From the NCBI GenBank assembly GCA_963691705.1, contig OY829539.1, positions 49,822,327-49,886,326 of the forward strand: DNA of 64,000 nucleotides. The letters run 5' to 3'. The translations under genes and the position numbers were made by a program. This DNA comes from Viola odorata. Its lineage: Eukaryota > Streptophyta > Magnoliopsida > Malpighiales > Violaceae. The notes beneath the pieces are model-generated. The model made no database searches. It was not told the DNA's origin and worked only from the letters and a program-made list of their open reading frames with translations. This document shows positions 9,871 through 21,200 of the stretch, in pieces. Each line of letters begins with the position of its first letter. The stretch's first letter is position 1.

Positions 9871-12550
9871 ATGACTAGAATTTCCAAAATTCAATCTCTT
9901 CGTCTCTTGCTCTCTGCAATTGCTATGCTACATGCAGCTGCAGCAGACACAAAGGTAGGAAAAGATAGGCCAGTAGCCTCATTTTTCTCAAACAAAGTTG
10001 CATCATAAATTTATGTCATAGTATTTGTCAATGATCATGTGAGTGGAGACTGATTTCTGACGGTTCTGTTTTTTCTTTGATTCCTGTCAATTTTCAGCAT
10101 TACGTTGTCTACATGGGAGAACACTCACATCGCGATTCAGAATCTGTCATTACATCTAACCATGAGATTCTTGCTTCAGTCACAGGAAGGCAGGGATCGG
10201 TATCTCTAATTTAAACTGCATCTTATCTGTTTTCTTCGTTTTGACTTTTAATAAAGTTATCTGTCAAATTTCCAGCATTGATGAAGCACAAAGAGTAGCA
10301 ATTCACCATTACAGTAAAAGCTTTAGAGGCTTCTCGGCCAGACTTAGCAAAGAACAAGCGAAGCAACTTGCTGGCGAGTCTTGTGCTTCTAATAATCATA
10401 CATGTTACTTCCGACAAACATTTTGAGTTCAGACTTCAGAGAAATTGTATTGACGCGTGTAGCTGCAATAATTCTACCTTCTTCTTTTGCTCTTCTTTTG
10501 TAATGATGCCGATGTTCTCGCTGCTATGGATGATGAAATTGCTGATGGAGTTGATATCTTTTCCCTTTCCCTTGGCCCTAACCCTCCTCAGCCTCTTTAT
10601 TTTGAAAATTCGATCTCCATTGGTGCTTTCCATGCATTCCAGAAAGGAGTGTTTGTTTCTTGTTCAGCAGGAAACTCATTTTTGCCTGGAACTGCAACCA
10701 ATGTAGCTCCTTGGATCCTCACTGTTGCAGCTAGCTCTCTGGACCGAGATTTCAACTCAATCGCATTTCTTGGAGATTCAAGCCTTCGAGTGGTAACTTT
10801 CTTGAATGTGATCTTTAGAGTGTTGTTATGAAATGTTCATAGACAACTGCTCTAATCTGATCGTTTTCTGTAGGGTTTAAATGGTGTCTCATTAAACCCT
10901 CTGACAATTAAAAACCCTTCTGGTTTAATCTACGGAAGTGATGCAGCTGCACCCGGAGTTCCAGCAGTCAACGCAAGGTGTCTCTTATATTAGAGTAGCA
11001 ATTTACTGATAGAATTTCACTGGTTCCTGCAGTTGACATTTCTATGCCAATTAACAAATGTACTTGTTGCTAAGATATTAGCTTGTTTCGTTCTCTTTGA
11101 TCAACAGCTTTTGCAAGAACAACACTCTGGACCGAAACAGAATCAAGGGGAAGATTGTGGTTTGTGCAGTTGGTGGCCACCTTGATTTTCCAGTAGTAAA
11201 GGCCATAGTTATACAACGAGGTGGAGATGAGGGAATGATAGAAATAGATCCATTTCTCAAAGGAGTTGGCTTTCGGTTTGCGATCCCGGGCACTTTAATT
11301 GGTCAAGAAGATGCACTGCAGCTCCAACAATAAATGAAGAAACAGAAGTGGGTCCTTCTTTCATCACTTGTCAGCACGAAAAATCCACCAATGCAAGAAA
11401 AAATACCAAATGAAATTAGCAGAATAGATTCTACTACTTACCATAATATGAACTGTAAATACTTCCTTATTGCAGGTATCCAGTTGCTCAAATTTTCCGT
11501 ACTGTGAACACTTCCTTATTGCAGGTATCCAGTTGCTCAAATATGAACTGTACTGTGAACACTAAGCCTGCGCCAGAAATGGCGGCCTTTTCTTCCCAAG
11601 GACCAAATGTTATAACTCCAGATATTATTAAAGTAAGTTTCATCTGATTAACTTCTGATTTTCTTCTTTCTCAAGCACCATTTTTGTCTGACAACCTAAA
11701 TCCCAATGGCAGCCAGATATTACAGCACCTAGTCTGAACATTTTAGCAGCTTGGTCTCCAGTAGCAAGTAGTTCGGCCGGTAAGAGTCCAACTAGTTTTA
11801 ACATAATCTCCTGCACATCCATGTCTTGCCCACATGTCGCGGCAGTTGCAGCAATCATAAAATCTTACAACCCTTCGTGGAGTCCAGCTGCTGTAAAGTC
11901 TGCAATAATGACATCAGGTTAGCTGTCAGATTTCATATTAACTTAGTAAATAATGTGCAGATTCTCGACCCTGATGTCTCCTCATTCAATTTGCTGTTAC
12001 AGCTACAGTCATGGATAACAATGGAGAACTGATCGGTAGAAGACCGAACGGAACTCAGGCTACCCCTTTCGACTACGGATCTGGACAGATTAAGCCAATT
12101 GCAGCATTGAATCCTGGATTGGTTTATGAATTTGAAACCAGCGATGTTATTAGTTTCATATGCAGCACTGGTGCCAAATCTACACAATTGGAACACCTCA
12201 CAGGACAACCAACTAACTGTCAGAATCAAACTACAACATCCTATGATTTTAACTACCCTTCAATTGGCATTTCCAACTCGCGCGGAACAGTATCTGTTCA
12301 AAGAACTGTTACGTACTATGGCACAGGACCAGCAGTTTTTGTTGCAAATGTTGATTATCCAGCTGGAGTTAGTGTCAGAGTTACACCTGACAGATTGAAC
12401 TTCAAAGTAACAGGGGAAAAACAGTCTTTTAAGGTATATTTTACGCCTTTAAAGACGACGAATGGAAGTTTTGTGTTTGGAGCTTTGACATGGAACAGTG
12501 GTACCCTTAAGGTTAGGAATCCTATTGCTCTCAATGTGGTTTCTTTGTAG
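9871..12550 (+). pseudogene. Subtilisin-like serine protease (S8A) pseudogene
   Basis: The order matches a secreted plant subtilase. A signal peptide exon starts at ATG 9871 (MTRISKIQ, then a hydrophobic core). An I9 propeptide follows (VVYMGEHSH; HHYSKSFRGFSARL to 10376). The middle of the S8 domain (MDDEIADGVDI; SCSAGN with the oxyanion Asn) is at about 10499-10795. Protease-associated segments lie at 10874-11333, the Ser-motif region at 11710-11918 and an intact last exon at 12001-12550 (the fibronectin-like C-terminus). The exons that should carry the catalytic Asp and His between propeptide and MDDE are absent. The Ser motif reads CTSMSCPH instead of GTSMSCPH, a TAA at 11331-11333 replaces a probable Tyr, and a 49-base tandem duplication hits a splice acceptor. 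It cannot encode an active protease. Confidence 0.87.
11461..11542 (+). repeat. 49-base tandem duplication in the subtilase pseudogene
   Basis: The 33-base sequence beginning ACTTCCTTATTGCAGG and ending GCTCAAAT occurs at 11461-11493 and again at 11510-11542. It duplicates a splice acceptor (TTGCAG) and the start of the following exon. Confidence 0.85.
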
Positions 12551-13658
12551 ACAATAGTATTCCATTGCCTGTGGAGTTCACCAAAAAGTTAGATTTTATT
12601 TGCTGCATCCTGTATCCAAAGATATAATCAATACAAAAGTATCACAAAATGTAGTTATACCAAAACAGGAACATGATGATGAAGTCATGAAACTATTACT
12701 GTATTACACATTATCTGGCAGGAGTTGAATTTAGTGACAAATTTACTCGACAAAAACACGCCCGATGGGCAGAGCTCAAGTCCATAGCAGCGCGCTATGT
12801 CAAACTATACTGTCAACACCCGGCCTCTCCATCTCTAAATCCTATACATCAGCCATAATGTGTGCACTCATGAAATAAAGGCATCAAAGATACTAGTGCT
12901 CTTTAAAAAAATGAGCATAATATATTGGAAGCCTAAAATCCATGGTTTGAAACATTTTCTCAAATCTTCTTGTCCTTGTCAGATGATATCCAAACCTGAT
13001 TGGTGAAGAGATCCAAATGGCGCACCAATCATCAGTTTTTGATCAATGCCTAACATTACACCCTTCATTGGTAGTACCCGAGGGCAAATCCTCCAAACTT
13101 ATAAAACATGGGAAGCAAACATACTGCCGAAACAAATTTGTGATTTTTATGTATTCTTAACATGGCTGACGCTAATGTTCACTGAACAGTTGGTTTGAAG
13201 CGATAGGGGCCAGCACATCATCCAGCCAGAGCTATTTACCAACAAGGTAGGCATCCCCTGCATTTAGGGGACCGACTATCTGATTAAAATGCAGATCCCT
13301 TTTGTCCCAAGGTGGCTCATAAATCTCTTTTCTACCTGTCTGCTTAAGTTTGTCATCATTTCCAAATATTTGTTCTCGACTATGTTCAAGGCTTTTCTTT
13401 TCAGTGAAGAACCACAGTATTCATTCTCCTTACAAGCATCCATTGAAATGAAGTTGACACTTAAGTTGCATCATAAGTCTTTGCCGTAAAAGCTGCCATG
13501 TAAGACCTTTAAAGCTTTGCAATTAAGTTTCCCAGTGAAAACTTAGGAGTGAATCAAGGCAGTCTCCCCAGCTTACACAGCCTGATGGTGGTCTTGTTGA
13601 GTTGACCTAAACCTGCCATGTGGAGGCCCCATATCAAACACCATATCCAGTGAGCATG
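12551..13658. other. Spacer between the subtilase and PPR 3' ends
   Basis: Convergent 3' flanks. I see no coding segment, repeat or RNA gene that I can support. The PPR 3' UTR probably occupies the right end. Confidence 0.5.
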
Positions 13659-16301
13659 TTACCAATAATCCCCACAAGAGCATAAACCTCCCTTAAAGTG
13701 ATGGAAACGATTTGAATCCCTCACTACAATATCCCTCCCTTCGAGCTTTGATATTAAATTAATAACGGTGTGGCAATCTCCACAAACTCTTAGGTTCTTT
13801 GAAATTTGTAGAGAAATTCCTGAAGGTGTGGCGATCAATCCAAAGGCAATTGCCAGCCTCTCACTGTGTTGAGAAAGAATGGCTTCCTTGTGTTCCTCAT
13901 CAACATCCTGAAGCACGTAAATTGTATCAGGCCGATACCCAGTGTCCTTCAATCGCACACTTAGATCTTCCAATTTTGAATAAATTTCATCTGACATGGG
14001 ATGAGACGTATCACCAGCTAAAAATGAATAGGTCTTGTTTTTCACAGCAATCCAGCTGTACCCTGCCTCTTTTTTCACTTTTCTCTCTTCCATCAATTTC
14101 CTTACTTTTGCTTTTTCTTTCCATTTCCCTGCCGCAGCATACATATTAGATAGAAGAACATATGCAGCTGAGTCTTGTGGCTGGAGGGAAATGATCTTCT
14201 CTGCCGCAAGTTTTCCCAGATCCATCTTGCCATGAACACGGGAAGCAGCCAAGAGAGTTCGCCACACATTTGCATCTGCAGGAAATGGCATCACTTTTAT
14301 GATATCCATGGCTTTTTCAAGCATTCCAGCCCGACTATACAGATCAACCATTCAAGAATAGTGCTCCATTGTTGGCTGAATCTTGTGATCTTTCACCATT
14401 ATATCAAAGTATCTTTGACCCTCAGCTACCAGTCCTGTATGAGTGCAGGCCGAGATGACCGCAATGAACGTTACACCATCAATTTCCAAGTTTTGCCCTT
14501 GCATCTCCTTGAATAGCTCAAGAGCCTTCCTACTATGGCCATGCTGTGCATATCCAGAGAGAATGGAGTTCCATGAAACTAAATCTCTCTCCCTCTGCCT
14601 CTTGAAAACTTCAATTGCACTGTCAATGTTCCCCCGCTTTGAGTACATGGTAACAAGTGCACTACTGACACATAAAGCATTATTAAATCTCGACTTTATT
14701 GACCAAGCATGAAGCTGTTTCCCTTGTTCAACTGCTGCTGTAGGGGCACAACACGCATTCAATATACTAGAGAAGGTAAATTCATTCGGTTTAAAACCCT
14801 CTTTTACCATTTGAACAAAGATCTTAACAGCTCCCTCAGTGTCTCCTCTTTGAGCATAACCAGCAATCATACCTGACCACGCCACAACATCTTTCTCATC
14901 CATTCTTCCAAAAACTTTTGAGGCTTCATCAGCATGGCCTAGTTTCAAATATGCATCTAAAAGTGCAGTTCCAACGGTTGGTGACTTTGCATAATTATTT
15001 TTGACAGCTTGTGCATGTATCTCAAAAGGAGAGACAACAGGTAGAGCAGTGAGTATTGTAGAATAAGTAAAATCATTTGGTTTAACCCCGTCTCTACACA
15101 TTTGGAGAAGTAGACTCACGGCCTGCTTTGGCATATCATTTTGCATGTAGCCACTAATCATTGCTGTCCACAACACCACACTTTGAACTTCATGCATCAA
15201 GGAAAATATATTAAAAGCATCCTCCATTTTCCCACACTTGCTGTAAGCTAGCATCAGACCAGTCCTAATATTATCATCAAATTCATACCCACACTTTGCA
15301 ACCTGAGAATGAATTTGCCTAGCAAAAACCAATTCCTTACTATTAGCACACATCCTAATAACCGGGACAAATGTCATCTTCGTCAACTGCACACCAGAAA
15401 GTCTCATATGGTAAAACATCTGGAAAGCTTCAAAATACAGCTCATTTGTTACGAGACAACTGATCATACAATTCCACGTGACCTCAGTCCTGTCCACCAT
15501 ACCATCAAACACAGTTCTAGCAGCAGCAACCATCCCTGACTTAGAGTACATATTAATTAGGGAATTGCAAACAAACACAGTCACCTCAAACCCATTCTTT
15601 ATTATCATTGCATGAACTTGAACACCCTTATTTACCATTTGTTCATCAGCCAAAACTGCAAGAACAGCCGCACATGTAAACGGGTTTGGCTTAATCCCTT
15701 CCACTTGCATTTGATGAAACAACCCCAATGCTTCTGAATTCAATCCATTCCGCGAATAACCTGTAAGCAATGAGGTCCAAGACACAACATTCCTTTCTCC
15801 AAGTTCATCAAACACCCTCTTCCCCTGTTCAACGCTCTCAACCTTACAATACATATCAACAAGAGCAGTCCCAACACTAACATCCCCAATAAAACCGGAT
15901 TTAACACAATAATCATGCACTTGAACACCTACATTTCTATCAAACAAACATCCACAAGCTTTCAAGACGCAAGAAAGAGTTGACCCATCAATAAAAAAAC
16001 CAGAACGATGAATACCCACGAAGAGTTTGACAACTTCATGGTTTCTATAGCTACGAGAGTGATCAAAAATCAGGGAATTGTAGTGCCCGGGATCCGGTTG
16101 GGGACTTCTGTCGAACAATAGGTGGGCTTGCGTGATAAGTGTATATTCAGAATACGCATGGTGGTTGAAGGCAACGGCATGGGATTGTGAGACTGCTTGG
16201 TGGGTGTTATGGGGTAGAAGATGGAAATGGGTTTTGAGTAATTCCCAGGATTGCTTTGCTTGTTGTTTTGTCAAGGTTTTCAAAGTGAGGTTTACAGTCA
16301 T
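13659..16301 (-). CDS. PPR-DYW protein, interrupted by one in-frame TGA
   Basis: Intronless minus-strand gene of 880 codons, close to the Arabidopsis At2g27610 protein (868 aa) in order and wording of repeats. It starts MTVNLTLK, then has PLS-class PPR repeats (VVSWTSLLTGYSRNG, VAWSGMIAGYAQRG and others), E/E+ motifs and a C-terminal DYW deaminase domain. HSERLAIAFG and CGDCH supply its His, Glu and Cys zinc residues, and the protein ends GDYW. Codon 650 (14352-14354) is TGA where the family has Cys (MEHYS-stop-MVDLYSRAG). As read, this removes the E and DYW parts. Such proteins are imported into mitochondria or plastids and direct C-to-U editing of particular RNAs. Everything else is open, so this is a very recent nonsense allele, a sequencing error or, less likely, a split gene. 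Confidence 0.88.
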
Positions 16302-18283
16302 GTAACATGTTCAGCTTCCTATTTGATTGATGAGAAATGAAAAGCACAGCATTTGGGTTGCTATTGCTTTTTCTTCTATTCCAATGATTAAAGTCTTCGG
16401 CTTTTTTTCTTTTTTCTTGTCTGAGTAAAGAGAATTCGGAGAAGACAAAGGACCAGAAGAACCACCGGCCACAGTAACCGGTGAGCGTCAAGGAAGTTGT
16501 TGGCAGTAGCCGCAGCAGAGAGTGGACGCAGCTTAATCAAAAAAAGAAAAGAAAAGAAAAGGGGCTGTATATATGATATACATTGTCCCTATATATGTGC
16601 TAACTTTCTAATTTAGAACATATGTCGCCAAAATTCTCCATTTGCCTCCACAGTTATAAATTGAATTCAATTAAGTCCCCAAATCGAAATTGAATTCAAC
16701 AAAGATTAAATGAAATACTCCTTAGCTGAGATCCAACGAAACAGTAGCACTAGAGACGCAACATTATTGGTACATAAAATAATGGGTGGATTTTCCCTTT
16801 TATTTGACGGGTAGAGGTAACGTGGCATCGTTTCTAGTACCGGTTGTGTTTATAGGTCAAGTTAACAAGTAGTTTAATAATAGAAAATTCACGTATGAAA
16901 ATATATTTTTTTTGATTTTTTTTAAGTTTGTTGAAATCAATTTTAATTTGAGAATTTAATTGAATCTAATTTATAATCGTATGAGCAAATAAAAAATTTC
17001 AATTTTATATGAATTAAATTGATAATTTGGGACAAATATAGAAACCAAATACTAATATATTATAGCCAAAAGAAACCAAATCTCTTGAAATCGATTTTAA
17101 TTTAAGAGCTTAATTGAATACAATTTATAAGAGTAAGGGTAAATAATTTTTTTTAACAGTACATAGAAACTAAATTGAGAATTATAATAAATATAGAGAT
17201 TAGATGTATTAGTAAACCAAAAAAAATTCACTGACATATAAACACTTACACTTTAATCTTTAATATTTGGACCCCAAATTTTTAGTTTCTAATATATCGA
17301 AATTCAAAACGCATCAAATTTTAGTTTATGTTGTTAAATAATACCCTAACGGTAAAAAATATTTTTTTTATATTAATATATTATTAAAAATTATATAAAA
17401 TATCAAAAAATTATTATAAAAAAAAGAAAATTGGAGATTGAACTTTTTTGATAATTATTTTAATAATTAAAATTAAGAAAAATAGAAGAAAGTAAAAAAT
17501 TATAAATAATGTACATTATTAATACGACTAATTAATTATTAAAACATAAAAATAAATAAACGAAAGGCTAAGCATTAGCCTATGCCCCCTGCATACAATT
17601 ACAATCTTGCCATTCTAAGACATCTCCTTGTGTTCTGTCCTTTTCGAATCTATAGTAAATCCAAGTTGGAAAAAAATTGAAACTAATACTAACAATCAGG
17701 ATCTATCTAATTATGAAACCCTATTTTTCTCATCTACTTGTCACCATTCCATAACCTTTTATTCGAGAAAAAAAGAACAAAATGATGTGATATTTACTGC
17801 CGCTTTTCTTTTTGTTTCCTCTCCCCACATTCGAAAGCTGCGAAGCCGTACCCCCATGCTCTCTGTATAGTTACTACACTACACTCACTCACAATTCTCT
17901 AGGTTTGGATTTTGACCGTTAATTGAGTTAAAAGTCTGCATCTTGATCTTCTTTCTCTTCACCACCTTAGGGTTTTTGCAGCTCTACTTGTTTGCTCAGA
18001 GTAGGGTCTTTTCTTCTGTACCCTGTCAATTCTAGGTCTTTCTCTTGCCAGTGATATGCTTTTTCTGTTCATGCCAATTGCTGTCATTTAAGGGTTTTTC
18101 TTTCTTCAAAACCCGTATCTTGTAGGATTGTGAGTTGGGTTTTGGTTGTATAGTGAAATTGGGGTTCAGTTCTGCATAAAGCTATGAACTTTAATACCCT
18201 TTTCCTTATTTTTAAAGTAACATTGTGAAGAAAGAAAAGAAAAGCATTACGTGCTTTGGGTTTGGAAATCTCCAAAAGGGAAG
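16302..18283. other. Divergent intergenic region: PPR 5' flank and HIRA 5' flank
   Basis: Very AT-rich from 16860 to 17560, including a pair of diverged 154-base direct repeats (16931 and 17085). The stretch from about 17850 to 18283, T-rich and without long open frames, probably holds the HIRA 5' UTR. No other gene is supported. Confidence 0.5.
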
Positions 18284-21200
18284 ATGATTGCAGAGAAACC
18301 CAGTTGGGTTAAGCATGAGGGAATGCAGATTTTCTCCATTGATATTCAACCTGGTGGCCTCAGGTTTGCTACTGGTGGTGGCGACCACAAGGTATGTGCT
18401 CTTCTCCCATTCATAATCTCTGTCTGGTGCACCCCTCCCCTTAGAGTATGACCAGCATAGCTCATTCAGTTTTTGTGCCCCCTGTTTGTTTTTAATATAT
18501 TCTTAACAAAAATAGTCAAGTAGCATTGTGAATGCAGTTCAGACAACTTCCTTTTTTTTTCTGAAAGAATTAGCTATAGAGTGTAATTCAACCACAAGTT
18601 TTCGTCTGCCATCAAACTTTATGACCTTTTGAGTTAAGTTCAATGCATACTTGTCCAGTAATTGTTCAATTCAGTAAATTGAGTTTGCAATTTGTAGATG
18701 CAAGGGGGTCATTGACTTCTGCTCTTTAACTTGTGTTAGAAGAGCCAATTTAGTGATTGGCTATTTGATGAAACCAGTGCTTAATGGATATGTTATGCAA
18801 TTTGGTTGAGACAGACAGGTGCATGTTTAATGCTTCTAGAGCCATGAGAAAATTTTAAATTCTTTAAACTGTTTTCCTTTCTATCTTCTAGAATGTTTAT
18901 GATATGCTTCTTGGAAATTTCTAGTTATAGATATTATTGGTTGTTCTTTTGTTTTTTGTTTTTCACGTTCAACTTCCAAGTTTCTACATGATCTTATATA
19001 TGGTGCATCATGATGGATCCTGATTTCACACCATGTAATCATACTTATCTACTATCCGCCTTCTGTTTAGGAGGAATAAATGTTTCGCATGCATTGATGA
19101 CGATTCAATTACGTGAATTGTTGGTAAAACAGGGTGGTCCTAGGATATAGCTGCACACTGTGAGATTAGTGTTGTAAGTTGAGGGTGGTTCGGTCATGGA
19201 TAGGATGTCTTGGCTGAGTTAGTCAGCTTGCTAATTGACATTTGCATCTTTCCTAGTTGTCAGCATTTTTTAAGATATAGTATTTTCTCAACTATTAAGG
19301 GAATTCCATCAAAAAGATTTTAGTGAACTACGTTAAGTGATCCTGGTTCTGTGAAAAAAGTAATAACTCAGTATAATTTTGTGCCTTGTTTATGTGAAAA
19401 AAGGGCCAAAGGATCGTATGTAAGGTGGAGGTTCTTGTTATTTGGCCTTTGCCTCTGTGCGTCCATGTGGATGTTACAATTTGCTCCTTTTTCAAATGCA
19501 GGTTAGGATATGGAACATGAAATATGTTAGCAGGGAACTAGAAAAAGATGAACCAACACAGAGGCTTCTTGCAACTCTTCGTGATCACTTTGGCTCGGTC
19601 AATTGCGTCAGGTGGGCTAAGCATGGACGCTATGTTGCATCTGGGTCTGATGATCAGGTGATTTTTGTTCATGAAAGGAAGCCTGGTTCAGGAACTACAG
19701 AGTTTGGCAGTGGAGAGCCCCCAGATGTTGAGAATTGGAAAATTGCAATGACTTTGAGAGGGCACACTGCAGATGTGGTAATGAAATTGCTTTTAGCACT
19801 GGGACTCCTGGCACCAGATGAATTTACAGTTAAATGTTTATGAGTTTGGTATTTATAATTGAGTTTTCCTGCATGGTTCTTTCTTTCTGGCCAAACTCTC
19901 ATCTTAATGACAAATAGTTCCAGTGATGCACACATTTCCACTTTCTGCATGTGGATCTTTAAAGTTTGGGTTTGCATTTTTATGCTAGGGACATTTTTAT
20001 GAACAACAAAATTTCAATTCTAATTTAAAAATATCACACTTAATTTTTGGTAGTTTTATCCCGCATCCCCCTCCTCTTGTGATCATCTAACTGTGGGACT
20101 GTTTCCATATGCCTAAAGTAGGTGGATCTTAATTGGTCTCCAGATGATTCCATGTTAGCTAGCGGGAGTTTGGATAACACTATTCATATTTGGAATATGA
20201 ACAATGGCATTTGCACTGCTGTTCTCAGAGGTCACTCTAGCCTAGTTAAAGGAGTTACTTGGGATCCCATTGGCTCCTTCATAGCAAGCCAATCTGATGA
20301 TAAGACAGTTATCATATGGCGAACAAGTGACTGGAGTCTGGCTCACAGAACAGATGGACACTGGGCAAAATCAGTATGCTATTTCTTTATTTTATAATTC
20401 CTTTTATTCATTTTTTTTCTGATTTACTAATTTCAGTGTGTTCTTTACAGCTTGGCTCTACATTTTTTAGGCGGCTTGGATGGTCCCCTTGTGGCCATTT
20501 TATAACCACCACTCATGGTTTCCAGAAGCCTAGGCATTCTGCTCCGGTTCTAGAGAGAGGTGAATGGGCTGCCACATTTGACTTCCTAGGACATAATGCG
20601 CCCATTATTGTGGTGAAGTTTAACCATTCAATGTTCAGAAGAAATGTGTCCAATGCTTCAGAAGTGAAAGCTGCAGCAGTTGGATGGACTAATGGGGCAT
20701 CTAAGATTGGAGGGAAAGAATTACAGCCATATAATGTTATTGCAATTGGGAGTCAAGATCGTACTATCACTGTTTGGACAACTGCAAGCCCTCGTCCCCT
20801 CTTTGTCGCCAAGCATTTCTTTTCTCAGAGTGTTGTAGATTTATCCTGGTAGACTTTGTAATTTCATCATCTTTCCATTGATATCTATCCTAGGTTTTGA
20901 TTCTTCTTTTTATGTTTTTATGTGGGGGGCATTTATGTGATGCTTTCTATCTTTAATGGTAATTTGCTTCATCAATACAGGAGCCCTGATGGTTATTCAC
21001 TTTTCGCTTGTTCCTTGGACGGCACAGTTGCTACTTTCCATTTTGATGTAAAAGAACTTGGGCACAGGCTCAGTGATGTTGAACTTGATGATTTAAAGAA
21101 AAACCGTTATGGTGATGTGAGAGGTCGGCAGGCAAACCTAGCAGAAAGCCCAGCGCAGCTGTTGCTTGAGGCAGCTTCAGCTAAACAAGCATCAAGCAAG

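Noticed and set aside
14352..14354. TGA read as selenocysteine or as a reassigned Cys codon in the PPR gene
   Set aside because: Land plants lack selenoprotein insertion and this is a nuclear gene with TGA used normally elsewhere (HIRA and all three FAR genes end in TGA).
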